From the NCBI GenBank assembly GCA_007994965.1, contig VOPW01000001.1, forward strand, positions 372,001-436,000: a stretch of 64,000 nt of DNA. Reading direction: 5' to 3'. Below the pieces are notes generated by a model. It worked only from the letters and a program-made list of their open reading frames with translations. It ran no database searches and was not told the origin of the DNA. Source of the stretch: Piscinibacter aquaticus. Lineage in GTDB: Bacteria; Pseudomonadota; Gammaproteobacteria; Burkholderiales; Burkholderiaceae_C. The translations under genes and the position numbers were made by a program. Shown piece after piece: positions 9,205 to 18,192 of the stretch (positions are counted from its first letter, which is position 1; each line of letters begins with the position of its first letter).

Positions 9205-9289
9205 CAGGAATCGTTTTTCTTGCTTGTCTCCTCCTGGCACGTCCCTAGTGCCTTCGAAGCGGATCCCTCGGGATCCGCTCTTTTCTTTC
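9205..9289 (+). ncRNA. Candidate FliA-dependent small RNA between flhC and motA
   Basis: The ~85-base interval is bounded by a near-consensus sigma-28 promoter (9172-9198) and a strong intrinsic terminator (9258-9289), with no convincing reading frame inside. The 5' part is unusually T-rich for this genome (GTTTTTCTTGCTTGTCTCCTCC), a possible Hfq- or mRNA-pairing segment; CTCCTCC could pair with Shine-Dalgarno sequences. Enterobacteria make a FliA-dependent small RNA (MotR) from the same flhC-motA gap, so the location is suggestive. This is inferred from sequence layout only. Confidence 0.45.
9258..9289 (+). terminator. Intrinsic terminator downstream of flhC
   Basis: A perfect 10-bp stem AGCGGATCCC / GGGATCCGCT (9258-9267 and 9270-9279) with a TC loop is followed by CTTTTCTTT. 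It separates the flhDC transcript from motAB and would also end any RNA from the sigma-28 promoter at 9172. Confidence 0.85.
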
Positions 9290-9328
9290 AGGGTCCGGTT
9301 TCCCTGCGCATCTCCGGCCTTCGGCCGC

Positions 9329-9355
9329 TCAAGACGCCCCCAGCATTGCCGATAA
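9329..9355 (+). promoter_or_regulatory. Sigma-28 (FliA) promoter of motAB
   Basis: TCAAG at 9329-9333 and a perfect GCCGATAA at 9348-9355, with 11 bases between the two 8-base blocks. TCAAG...GCCGATA is the FliA pattern described in Pseudomonas. The start would be near 9362, about 50 bases before the motA ATG and downstream of the flhC terminator, so it can drive motA-motB and probably cheY-cheZ as late genes. Confidence 0.8.
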
Positions 9356-9413
9356 GTGAGCGAAGCCGCCGTGCTGATGGAGCGCGGCGCACCACCACGA
9401 AACCGCGCAAGTC

Positions 9414-10272
9414 ATGTTCGTCATCATCGGTTGGGTCGTTGCGATGGGCTGCATCTTCGGCGCCTACATCGTGCACGGGGGCAACATGGGGGTCATCCTC
9501 AAGGCGCTGCCCACGGAGATGCTCGCCATTCTCGGCGGCGCGATCGGCGCCTTCGTGGTCAACAACCAGCCCAAGGTGCTGAAGGCCACGATCGGCGGCC
9601 CGGCCGGCGTGTTCAAGGGCTCGAAGTACACCAAGGCGCGCTACATGGAACTGCTGGCGCTGCTGTACGACATCCTGCAGAAGGCGCGCAAGGAAGGCCT
9701 GATGTCCATCGAGAAGGACGTCGAGGAGCCGCACAGCTCGGCGCTGTTTCAGAAATACGCCACCGTCGGCAACGACCACCACGTGGTCGAGTTCGTGACG
9801 GATTACCTGCGCATGATGGTCTCGGGCAACCTCAATGCGCACGAGATCGAATCGCTGATGGACAGCGAGATCGAGACCCACCACCACGAGGCGCATGCGC
9901 CCGCCGCCGCGGTGGCGCGCGGCCGGCGCGCTGCCGGCCTTCGGCATCGTGGCCGCGGTGCTTGGCGTGGTCAACACGATGGGTTCGGTCGGCCAGCCGC
10001 CGGCGGTGCTCGGCGGCATGATCGGCTCGGCGCTGGTCGGCACCTTCCTCGGCATCCTGCTGGCCTATGCCGTGGCCGAGCCGCTGGCCGGCCTGATGGA
10101 GCAAAAGGTCGACGAGGGCTCCAAGGAATTGCAGTGCATCAAGACCACGCTGCTGGCCAGCATGCAGGGCTACGCGCCGCAGGTGGCCGTCGAGTTCGGC
10201 CGCAAGGTGCTGTACTCGACCGAGCGCCCCACGTTCAGTGAGCTGGAAGGCCACGTGAAGGGGAAGAAGTAA
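9414..10272 (+). CDS. motA: Flagellar motor stator protein MotA (one frame break)
   Basis: ATG 9414 (MFVIIGWVVAMGCIFGAYI) opens the first of four membrane helices. Helix 2 (EMLAILGGAIGAFVV) follows, then the cytoplasmic domain with the torque-related charged stretch (YMELLALLYDILQKARKEG). The frame is lost near 9920; two bases appear missing (GTG reduced to G), and restoring them gives VAGALPAFGIVAAVLGVVNTMG, helix 3. Helix 4 (MIGSALVGTFLGILLAYAVAEPL) and a basic tail end at TAA 10270-10272. About 287 residues, normal for MotA. Forms the proton-driven stator with MotB, whose ATG follows directly. Confidence 0.93.
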
Positions 10273-11235
10273 ATGGCCGGCGACAGCAAGAAGCTCCAGC
10301 CGATCATCGTCAAGAAGATCAAGAAGGGCGGGCACGGACACCACGGCGGCGCCTGGAAGATCGCCTATGCCGACTTCGTGACGGCGATGATGGCCTTCTT
10401 CCTGCTGATGTGGCTGCTCGGCTCCACCACCGAGGGCGACAAGAAGGGCATCGCCGACTACTTCAACTCGCCGCTGAAGATCGCCATGTTCGGCGGCTCC
10501 GGCTCGGGCGATTCGTCGTCGATCATCAAGGGCGGCGGCGCGGACCTCTCGCGCAGCGGCGGGCAGGTCAAGCAGGGCGAGATCGAGGCCAAGAAGCGCA
10601 CCATCAACCTGCAGGCGCTGAAGGAAGAGCAGAAGCGCGCCGAGATGGCCAAGCTCAAGGCCATCAAGGAGAAGGTGGAGGAGGTGCTGGCCTCCAACCC
10701 GAAGCTGGCCGCACTGAAATCGCAGATCCGCCTGGACATGACGGCCGACGGCCTGCGCATCCAGATCGTCGACGAACTCAACCGCGCGATGTTCGACAGC
10801 GGCAGCGCCGTGGTGCAGCCGCACATGCGCGAACTGCTGCGCGAGATCGGCTCGGTGCTCGCCGAGGTGCCCAACCGGCTCACGCTCGAGGGCCACACCG
10901 ATGCGCAGCCGTTTGCCGCCGGCGAGCGCGGCTACAGCAACTGGGAGCTTTCCAGCGACCGGGCCAATGCCTCGCGGCGCGAGCTGGTGGCCGGCGGCAT
11001 GCCCGACGACCACGTGCTGCGCGTGCAGGGCCTCGCCTCCAGCCAGCTGATCGAGCCCGCCAACCCGGCCAGCCCGGCGAACCGCCGCATCAGCATCATC
11101 GTGATGAACCGCGAGGCGGAAGACCGCATCCTGCGGCCCGGCGCGCCGAGCGAGCCCGAACCGGCCGAACAACCTGCGCTGGTCGATCACAAGGTGGTGG
11201 AGCCGGTCTCAACTTTCGTGCCGCCCGCCCGATAA
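10273..11235 (+). CDS. motB: Flagellar motor stator protein MotB
   Basis: 320 residues, intact. The N-terminal basic tail ([13 protein letters not shown]) precedes the single membrane helix with [20 protein letters not shown]; Asp34 is the proton-carrying residue equivalent to Asp32 of E. coli. A flexible linker with a coiled-coil stretch (residues ~95-135, rich in K/E/A) leads to the OmpA-like peptidoglycan-binding domain: [36 protein letters not shown] and NRRISIIV. The C-terminal 35 residues are acidic/proline-rich and variable. Starts one base after the motA stop. Confidence 0.96.
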   Translation: MAGDSKKLQPIIVKKIKKGGHGHHGGAWKIAYADFVTAMMAFFLLMWLLGSTTEGDKKGIADYFNSPLKIAMFGGSGSGDSSSIIKGGGADLSRSGGQVKQGEIEAKKRTINLQALKEEQKRAEMAKLKAIKEKVEEVLASNPKLAALKSQIRLDMTADGLRIQIVDELNRAMFDSGSAVVQPHMRELLREIGSVLAEVPNRLTLEGHTDAQPFAAGERGYSNWELSSDRANASRRELVAGGMPDDHVLRVQGLASSQLIEPANPASPANRRISIIVMNREAEDRILRPGAPSEPEPAEQPALVDHKVVEPVSTFVPPAR

Positions 11236-11266
11236 CCACCCGACCCCGTCCGCAACGAGGACCGAC

Positions 11267-11665
11267 ATGAGCAACCCCACCGACCTGAAATTCCTGATCG
11301 TCGACGACTTCTCCACCATGCGGCGCATCGTGCGTGGTCTGCTCAAGGAGATGGGCTGCAACAACGCCGAGGAGGCCGAGGACGGCGCCGCGGCGCTGAA
11401 CATGCTCAAGAGCGCGAAGTTCGACTTCGTGGTCAGCGACATCAACATGCCGAACATGAACGGCTTCGAGCTGCTCACCGCGATCAAGAAGGACGAATCG
11501 CTGAAGCACCTGCCGGTGCTGATGGTCACTGCCGAGGCGCGCAAGGAAGACATCGTGCGCGCCGCCCAGGAGGGCGCCGCCGGCTACATCGTGAAGCCCT
11601 TCACGAAGGCAACGCTGGAGGAGAAGGTGCAGAAGATCATGCAGAAGCTCGCCGCCACCGCCTGA
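11267..11665 (+). CDS. cheY: Chemotaxis response regulator CheY
   Basis: 132 residues, a single receiver domain and no output domain. [12 protein letters not shown] gives the acidic pair Asp13/Asp14, [12 protein letters not shown] carries the phosphorylated Asp58, MVTAEA the conserved Thr, and [11 protein letters not shown] the conserved Lys. The spacing and the F-x-x-A-T-L-E-E end are those of flagellar-switch CheY. It sits 31 bases after motB and 29 before cheZ, so it is probably in the motAB transcript. CheA/CheW genes are not in the window and must lie elsewhere. Confidence 0.95.
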   Translation: MSNPTDLKFLIVDDFSTMRRIVRGLLKEMGCNNAEEAEDGAAALNMLKSAKFDFVVSDINMPNMNGFELLTAIKKDESLKHLPVLMVTAEARKEDIVRAAQEGAAGYIVKPFTKATLEEKVQKIMQKLAATA

Positions 11666-11694
11666 GCGCCCGACGCCAACCTAGGGACCACACA

Positions 11695-12325
11695 ATGAAG
11701 ATGGACGACCTGTCGGACTGGCGCCCCAGATGGCTGCCGGCGCCTCGCCCGAAGTGTTCCACCAGCTCGGCATGATCACGCGCCAGCTGCACGACACGCT
11801 CACCCAGCTCGGCGTGATGCCCAAGCTGCAGGTGGCTGCCGATGGCCTGCCCGATGCGCGCAGCCGGCTCAACTACATCGCCAACAAGACCAGCGACGCT
11901 GCCAACAAGGTGCTGAACTCGGTCGACCAGGCCAAGGCCGACCATGCCCACATCTCCAGCGAGACCCGGCGCATCGCCGAGGCGATCGTCAAGGATCCGG
12001 TCAAGGCGGTCGCCTCGGGCGCGGTGATGAACTTCGTCGGCGACGTCGAGGCCGCCACGGCGCGCATCGACGGCCACCTGACCGACATCATGATGGCGCA
12101 GGACTTCCACGACCTCACCGGCCGGTGGTGGCCAAGGTGGTCTCGCTGGCCACCGAGCTGGAAGACAGCCTCGTGAAGCTGCTCGTGCAGGCCGCGCCGC
12201 CCGAGCAGGCGCAGAAGGTGGAATCGGCCGTGCTCAACGGCCCGGTGGTCAATCCGGAAGGCCGCACCGACGTGGTGAAGGACCAGGCCGAGGTCGACGA
12301 CCTGCTGGCCAGCCTCGGCTTCTAG
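11695..12325 (+). CDS. cheZ: CheY-phosphate phosphatase CheZ (two frame breaks)
   Basis: ATG 11695 (MKMDDLSD). Break at 11718: one missing C (ACCTGG) restores DLAPQMAAGASPEVFHQLG. Break at 12123/12124: one missing A in CCAGG restores DLTGQVVAKV, bringing back the conserved Gln in the active-site helix. The long central hairpin (SRLNYIANKTSDAANKV, then IMMAQDFHDLTG with the catalytic Gln) and the C-terminal CheY-binding peptide VDDLLASLGF are present. About 210 residues, the expected size. It removes the phosphate from CheY at the receptor cluster. A terminator follows 25 bases after the stop. Confidence 0.9.
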
Positions 12326-12350
12326 CCAACTCCTGCACACCCTGCGACGA

Positions 12351-12373
12351 GGGCCGCGATAAGCGGCCCTTTT
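12351..12373 (+). terminator. Intrinsic terminator after cheZ
   Basis: Perfect stem GGGCCGC / GCGGCCC (12351-12357, 12363-12369) with a GATAA loop and four T residues at 12370-12373. It ends the motAB-cheYZ transcript and separates it from the flhB operon. Confidence 0.85.
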
Positions 12374-12388
12374 GCGTTCTCTTCCGCC

Positions 12389-12415
12389 TCAAGTTTCCGG
12401 ACCCGCCCGGAACAA
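12389..12415 (+). promoter_or_regulatory. Possible sigma-28-type promoter upstream of flhB (weak)
   Basis: TCAAGTTT at 12389-12396 is an excellent FliA -35 element just after the cheZ terminator, but the -10 position (12408-12415, CGGAACAA) matches GCCGATAA poorly. It may be a late or mixed promoter of flhB-flhA-flhF-fleN-fliA, or a chance match. A class II promoter activated by FlhDC would be expected here. Confidence 0.3.
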
Positions 12416-12448
12416 TGGCACGGCCCCCTCCCGATGGGGCGTCACGCC

Positions 12449-13611
12449 ATGGCCGACCAGGACGCACAGGACCGCAATCTCCCAGCCTCAGCCCGCAAGC
12501 TGCAGAAAGCACGCGAGCAGGGGCGGTGCCGCGTTCGCGCGACCTCGGCCACTTTGCCGCCATCGCCGTGGGCGGTGCGGTGGTGGTGGCGGCGATGCCC
12601 TGGGCCAGCGGATGGCTGAAGGTTCGGCTGGCGCAGGCGCTGCAGTTCGACGCGCGCAGCGTGGCGCGCCCCGAGGCGATGCTCGAGCGCCCGGCCGAGC
12701 TGGCCGCCTCGATGATGTGGATGGTGCTGCCGCTGGGCGTGCTGATGACGCTGGTGGCGGTGGGCGTGAGCGCCGCCTCGGGCGGCTGGAACTTCACGCT
12801 CAAGCCGCTGCAACCCAAGTTCGCCATGCTCGACCCGATCGCGGGCGTCGGCCGGCTGTTCTCCAAGCAGCAGATGATCGAGGCGCTGAAGGCCTGCGTG
12901 CTGGCGCTGATCCTCGGCACCATCGGCGCGCTGTACCTGAAGGCGCATGTCGGCGACTTCACCGCGATGCTCGGCATGAGCCTGCCGGCCGCGGTGGAAG
13001 CCGGCGCCACCACGGTGCTCGGTGGCATCGCGATGCTGGTGCTGGCACTCGCGGCCTTCGCCATCGTCGACGTGCCGCTGCAGCGCAAGCTGCACGCCGA
13101 CCGCCTGAAGATGAGCCACCAGGAGGCCAAGCAGGAGCACAAGGAGTCCGAGGGCAACCAGGAGGTCAAGGGCAAGCAGAAGGCCAAGATGCGCGAGGTC
13201 TCGCGCCGCCGCATGCTGGCCGCGATCCCGAAGGCCGACCTGGTGGTGATGAACCCCACCCACTATGCCGTGGCCCTCAAGTACGAGGACGGCAGGATGG
13301 GCGCGCCGCGCGTCGTCGCCAAGGGTGTCGACCTGCTGGCGATGAAGATCCGCGACGTGGCCAAGGAGTCGCAGGTGCCGGTGCTGCAGGCGCCGATGCT
13401 CGCCCGCGCGCTGTACGCCCACACCGGGCTGGACCAGGAGATTCCGCAGGCCCTCTTCGCCGCGGTGGCCCAGGTGCTGGCCTACGTCTACCAGCTGCGC
13501 GCCGCGATGGCCGGCCGCGGCCCGGCCCCCGGCGAGTTGCCCGAGCTGCCGGTGCCGCCCGAACTCGACCCGCACCAGAAGGCCGTTCCTGACATGGAGC
13601 TCTACGAATGA
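12449..13611 (+). CDS. flhB: Flagellar export switch protein FlhB (frame broken near start)
   Basis: ATG 12449 (MADQDAQDRNLPAS, the conserved FlhB start). The frame is lost near 12527, where a missing base restores QGxVPRSRDLGHFAAI. Four membrane helices follow (for example HFAAIAVGGAVVVAAMPWA, MVLPLGVLMTLVAVG, CVLALILGTIGALYL, VLGGIAMLVLALAAFAIVD). The cytoplasmic domain contains the self-cleavage site N-P-T-H in VVMNPTHYAVALKY and ends in a proline-rich tail. About 387 residues restored. FlhB switches the export gate from hook to filament substrates. The stop overlaps the flhA ATG (ATGA), so expression is coupled. Confidence 0.93.
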
Positions 13612-15695
13612 ACCCCGTGCTGAAGCAGCTGCAGGGCATCTTCGGCGCCGACGGCCGCGCGCTGCGCGCGCTGATGGCGCCGGTGGCCGTCGTGCTGATC
13701 CTGGCGATGATGGTGCTGCCGCTGCCGGCCTTCGCGCTGGACCTGCTGTTCACCTTCAACATCGCGATGGCGCTGATGGTGCTGATGGTCGCGGCCTACA
13801 TGGTGCGGCCGCTGGATTTCGCCGCCTTCCCGACGGTGATCCTGCTGACCACGCTGCTGCGCCTGTCGCTGAACGTCGCGTCCACCCGCGTCGTGCTGAT
13901 GGAAGGCCACACCGGTCCCGGCGCGGCGGGCAAGGTGATCGAATCGTTCGGCCACTTCCTGATCGGGGGCAACTTCGCCGTCGGCCTGATCGTCTTCGCG
14001 GTGCTGGTGGTGATCAACTTCATCGTCGTCACCAAGGGCGCCGAGCGCATCGCCGAAGTTGGTGCGCGCTTCACGCTGGATGCGATGCCCGGCAAGCAGA
14101 TGGCGATCGACGCCGATCTCAATGCCGGCCTGATCGACGAGAAGGAAGCGCGCCGCCGCCGCCAGGAAGTCGGCGACGAGGCGGAGTTCTTCGGCTCGAT
14201 GGATGGTGCCAGCAAGTTCGTGCGCGGCGATGCGATCGCCGGCCTGCTGATCCTGTTCATCAACATCGTCGGCGGCTTCATCATCGGCGTGGCGCAGCAC
14301 GGGCTGTCGGCGGGCGAGGCGGCCAACAGCTACATCCTGCTGGCCATCGGCGACGCGCTGGTGGCGCAGATCCCGGCGCTGCTGATCTCGGTGGCCACCG
14401 CGATGGTGGTGTCGCGCGTCGGCAAGGAGCAGGACGTCGGCAACCAGATCGCCAAGCAGGTGTTCAACTCGCCGCGCTCGCTGGGCATCACGGCCGGCAT
14501 CGTCGGTTCGCTCGGACTGATCCCGGGCATGCCCAACCTGGTGTTCATCACCATCGCCTCGGCGCTGGGGTATGCCGCCTGGTGGATGAAGGAGCGCGAC
14601 CGCAAGCTCAAGGAGCGCGAGCCGGTGCGCCCGGCCGAGGCCGCGCAGGCCAACCCGGAAGCGACCTGGGACGACCTGCAGCCGGTCGACACGCTGGGCC
14701 TGGAAGTGGGCTACCGGCTGATCGCGCTGGTCGACAAGAGCAAGCAGGGCGACCTGCTCGCCCGCATCAAGGGCGTGCGCAAGAAGTTCGCGCAGGACGT
14801 CGGCTTCCTGCCGCCGCCGGTGCACATCCGCGACAACCTCGAGCTCAAGCCCAGCGCCTACCGCATCACGCTGCGCGGCGCGGTGGTCGGCGAGGGCGAG
14901 GCCTACCCCGGCATGCTGCTGGCCATCAACCCCGGCGGAGCGAGCACCAACCTCATCGGCACGCGCACCGTCGACCCCGCCTTCGGCCTGCCGGCGGTGT
15001 GGATCGAGGAGCGCCAGCGCGAAGCAGCGCAGATGGGCGGATTTACGGTGGTTGATTGCGCGACCGTCGTGGCGACCCATCTTTCACACTTGATGCAACT
15101 CCACGCGGCCAAGTTGCTGGGACGCGTCGAGACCCAACAGCTGGTCGAACACGTGACCAAGCTGGCCCCGAAGCTGATCGAAGACGTCGTGCCCAAGATG
15201 GTCGGAATCGCCACCCTGCAAAAGGTCCTCCAGCTGCTGCTGGAAGAGGGCGTGCACATCCGCGACATGCGCTCGATCGTCGAGTGCACGGCCGAGCACG
15301 CCGCCACGGTGACCGACCCGGCCGAACTGGCCCGCCGCATCCGCATCCACCTCGCGCCGGCGATCGTCCAGCAGATCTACGGTCCGGCGAAGGAGCTGGA
15401 CGTGATCGCCCTCGAACCCGACCTCGAGCGTCTGGTGACGCAGGCGCTGAACTCGCCGCACGGCGCGGTGCTCGACCCCGGCGTGGCCGACACGCTGGCC
15501 CGGCGCGCCGCCGAATCGGCACAGCGCCAGGAAGACCTGGGCGTGCCGGCCTGCCTGCTGGTGCCCGACATGATCCGCGCCCCGATGGCGCGCCTGCTCA
15601 AGCGTGCCGCGCCGCGACTGCGCGTGCTCGGCCACAGCGAGATTCCTGAAACGCACTCGATCCGCATCGGCTCGGTGATAGGAGCACAGTCATGA
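13608..15695 (+). CDS. flhA: Flagellar export gate protein FlhA
   Basis: 695 residues, intact. Eight membrane helices occupy roughly residues 20-330. The conserved FHIPEP-type loop reads DAMPGKQMAIDADLNAGLIDEKEARRRR. The cytoplasmic domain (from ~residue 360) shows GLEVGYRLIALVD, GVRKKFAQDVGFLPPPVHIRDN, WIEERQREAAQMGG and VETQQLVEHV, regions that bind chaperone-substrate complexes. FlhA is the proton-coupled export engine beneath the basal body. It shares four bases with flhB upstream and flhF downstream, so flhB-flhA-flhF form one translationally coupled unit. Confidence 0.97.
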   Translation: MNPVLKQLQGIFGADGRALRALMAPVAVVLILAMMVLPLPAFALDLLFTFNIAMALMVLMVAAYMVRPLDFAAFPTVILLTTLLRLSLNVASTRVVLMEGHTGPGAAGKVIESFGHFLIGGNFAVGLIVFAVLVVINFIVVTKGAERIAEVGARFTLDAMPGKQMAIDADLNAGLIDEKEARRRRQEVGDEAEFFGSMDGASKFVRGDAIAGLLILFINIVGGFIIGVAQHGLSAGEAANSYILLAIGDALVAQIPALLISVATAMVVSRVGKEQDVGNQIAKQVFNSPRSLGITAGIVGSLGLIPGMPNLVFITIASALGYAAWWMKERDRKLKEREPVRPAEAAQANPEATWDDLQPVDTLGLEVGYRLIALVDKSKQGDLLARIKGVRKKFAQDVGFLPPPVHIRDNLELKPSAYRITLRGAVVGEGEAYPGMLLAINPGGASTNLIGTRTVDPAFGLPAVWIEERQREAAQMGGFTVVDCATVVATHLSHLMQLHAAKLLGRVETQQLVEHVTKLAPKLIEDVVPKMVGIATLQKVLQLLLEEGVHIRDMRSIVECTAEHAATVTDPAELARRIRIHLAPAIVQQIYGPAKELDVIALEPDLERLVTQALNSPHGAVLDPGVADTLARRAAESAQRQEDLGVPACLLVPDMIRAPMARLLKRAAPRLRVLGHSEIPETHSIRIGSVIGAQS

Positions 15696-17278
15696 ACTGC
15701 AAACGCTTCACGGCGCGTACCTCGCGCGAGGCCCTGACCCTGGTCCGCCGGGCCTTCGGCGAAGACGCCGTCGTGCTCTCGACCAAGCCCTGCGCCGAAG
15801 GCGTGGAGGTGCTGGCGATGGCGCCGGAAGGCATGGCGCACATCGAGCAGCTGTCGGCCTCCGCCCCGAAGGTGTCGGCCCCGGCCGTCAAGCAGACGCC
15901 GCCGGCGCGCAAGGGCAAGACGCTCGCCGAGCGCATCGAGCCCGAGGTGGCGCCGGTGGAGGACGACGTGCGCAAGCTGTCGATGAGCACGCTGTCGTTC
16001 CAGGATTTCGTGCGCGAGCGCATGCTCAAGCGCCGCCAGGATGCGATGAGCGAGGCCTCGCGCTTCCCCGACGATGCGGTGGACATGCCGATCATCGGCT
16101 CGTACACCGAAGTGCCGCCCACGCCGCCGGTGCAGCCGATGCCGGCAGCACCCGCCCGCGCCGCCGCGCCGCAGGCCGCCGCCCGCGCCGCCGAGCCGGT
16201 GGTCGAGCGCACCAGCCCGCTGCAGGCGCGCATGAGCGGTTCGACCGCGATGCCCGCTGCGCGCCCCGTACCCGCCGTGCCGGTGCTGCACGACGTGCCG
16301 GCCGCCGAGCCCGCCGCGCCGGTGGCCACGCGCCGCGAGCAGGAGGAGATGATCAAGGAGCTTCGCCAGGTCAAGGGCCTGATCGAGGAGCGCTTCGGTG
16401 CGCTGGCCTTCATGGAGAAGCTGCAGCGCCAGCCGGCGCAGGCGCGGCTGACCCAGCGGCTGCTCGACTGCGGCTTCTCGCCGGCACTGATCCGCAAGCT
16501 CGCCGAGGCGATGCCCCACGAGGTCACCGACGAGATGAGCTGGGCCGGCTCGGTGCTCGAGCGCAACATCCTCACCGGCGAGGCCGACGGCGCACTGGAA
16601 GACCAGGGCGGCGTGTACGCGATGGTCGGCGCCACCGGCGTCGGCAAGACCACCTCCACGGCCAAGATCGCCGCGGCGTTCGCCGCCAAGTACGGCGCCG
16701 GCAACCTCGGCCTGATCACGCTCGATGCCTACCGGCTCGGCGCCCACGAGCAGCTGCGTGCCTACGGCCGCATCCTCGGCGTGCCGGTGCACACCGCGCA
16801 CGACCGCGCCTCGCTGGAAGACCTGCTGGAGCTGCTGGCGGGCAAGAAGATGGTGCTGATCGACACCGCCGGCATGGCGCAGCGCGACAGCCGCACCCGC
16901 GAGCTGCTCGACATGCTGCAGCACCGCGCGATCAAGCGCCTGCTGGTGGTCAATGCCGCCAGCCAGGGCGAGACCATCGAGGACGTGATGATCTCCTACC
17001 GCGCCGCCAGCTGCGCCGGCGTGGTGCTGTCCAAGCTCGACGAGGCCGTCAAGCTCGGCCCGGCGCTCGACGCGCTGATCCGCCACAAGCTCAAGGTGGT
17101 GGGCGTGGCCAACGGCCAGCGCGTGCCGGAAGACTGGCACCGCCTGTCGGCCAATGCGCTGGTGCACCGCGCGCTGCGCGGCGGCGGCAGCTCGGCCTAC
17201 AAGCTCGACGCCGGCGACGTCAACCTGATCTTCGCCGCGCCCCGCAGCGGCCTGCTGCACGGCATGGCCGCGCACTGA
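15692..17278 (+). CDS. flhF: SRP-like GTPase FlhF
   Basis: 528 residues, intact. The N-terminal basic segment (MNCKRFTARTSREALTLVRRAFGEDAVVLS) is the FlhF B-domain start. A long Pro/Ala-rich linker (residues ~65-210) is variable. The NG domain includes GATGVGKTTSTAKIAA (Walker A, near residue 311), LDAYRLGAHEQLRAYG, VLIDTAGMAQRD (G3) and VVLSKLDEAVKLG (G4-like). FlhF places the flagellum at the pole and recruits the first basal-body components; its GTPase is activated by FlhG/FleN, encoded next. Polar flagellation is therefore the expected phenotype. Confidence 0.95.
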   Translation: MNCKRFTARTSREALTLVRRAFGEDAVVLSTKPCAEGVEVLAMAPEGMAHIEQLSASAPKVSAPAVKQTPPARKGKTLAERIEPEVAPVEDDVRKLSMSTLSFQDFVRERMLKRRQDAMSEASRFPDDAVDMPIIGSYTEVPPTPPVQPMPAAPARAAAPQAAARAAEPVVERTSPLQARMSGSTAMPAARPVPAVPVLHDVPAAEPAAPVATRREQEEMIKELRQVKGLIEERFGALAFMEKLQRQPAQARLTQRLLDCGFSPALIRKLAEAMPHEVTDEMSWAGSVLERNILTGEADGALEDQGGVYAMVGATGVGKTTSTAKIAAAFAAKYGAGNLGLITLDAYRLGAHEQLRAYGRILGVPVHTAHDRASLEDLLELLAGKKMVLIDTAGMAQRDSRTRELLDMLQHRAIKRLLVVNAASQGETIEDVMISYRAASCAGVVLSKLDEAVKLGPALDALIRHKLKVVGVANGQRVPEDWHRLSANALVHRALRGGGSSAYKLDAGDVNLIFAAPRSGLLHGMAAH

Positions 17279-17336
17279 AGTTTCTCGCCGCCAGACACCA
17301 ACAACAACGCCAGACAACCCGCTCCCACGCCCGACG

Positions 17337-18175
17337 ATGCGCGACTTCGATTCCCGCCCCCTGCCGCTGGACCAGGCCGATGGCCTGCGCCGGCTGTTTG
17401 CCCGGAACCGCGTGAAGATGATTCCCGTGGTCTCCAACCCGCACGTGGCCTTCGGCGGCGTGATGCTCGAGCGCCTGTGCGCCGGCTTCACCGAGCTGGG
17501 CCTGCAGGTGCTGGTGGTTGATGCCTCGGAGCGCGCCAGCGCGCCTTCGAGCTGGCGGTGATGGACCTGCGCGATGCGATCGAGCCGCTGGCCGAAGGCG
17601 TGTCCTACCTCGCCGCGCGCGGGCTGCCGATCCGCCACGTCGATGCCACCGGCTCGACCGCGCCCTTCCTGACCGCGCTGACCGATGCCGCGCCGCGCGC
17701 CGAGGTGATCCTCGTGCACGCGCCGGCCAACGAACTCTGCCGCCTCTTCGCGCGCAGCGCCGAGCTCGCCCGCCGCAGCGGCGACGAAGCCGCCCTGGTG
17801 CGCCCGCTGCTGCTGGCCGACGACCGGCCGGCCAGCGTCACCCACGCCTATGCCGCGCTGAAGCTGCTGACGCAGCGCGCCGGTCTGGTGGTGCACGACC
17901 TGCTGCTCGGCGCCGCGCCGAATTCGCCGCGCGCCGAGCGCATAGCGATCCAGCTGGCCACCTGCGCCGACGACTTCCTCGGTGCGGTGCTGCGCGACTG
18001 GGTGCGCATCGATCCGGCCACCGATCCGAGCGAGGCGCCGAGCGAGGGCCTGCGCCGCTGGGTGCGCGAGGCGCTGCGCCTGGACGCGCAGCCGAGCGCC
18101 CCGGCCTCGCTGGCCGCGCCGTACTACGTCGACCGCCCGCAGCGTGCCGCCGAAGCACGTCGGGTGATGAACTGA
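17337..18175 (+). CDS. fleN: FlhG/FleN-like MinD-family protein without a canonical P-loop (one frameshift)
   Basis: ATG 17337. The N-terminus carries D-Q-A-D-G-L-R-R-L-F, the signature by which FlhG proteins contact FlhF. Break near 17535, where one missing base restores ERAQRAFELAVMDLRDA. The second half (ILVHAPANELCRLFARSAELA, VTHAYAALKLLTQRAGL, DFLGAVLRDWVRIDPATD) matches the MinD-like fold of FlhG. Where FleN has K-G-G-x-G-K-T, this protein has VVSNPHVAFGGVMLERLC, so the ATP-binding loop is absent. About 279 residues. Position between flhF and fliA fixes the identity; ATPase activity is doubtful. Confidence 0.8.
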
Positions 18176-18192
18176 ATTCCGGGAGCTGATCG

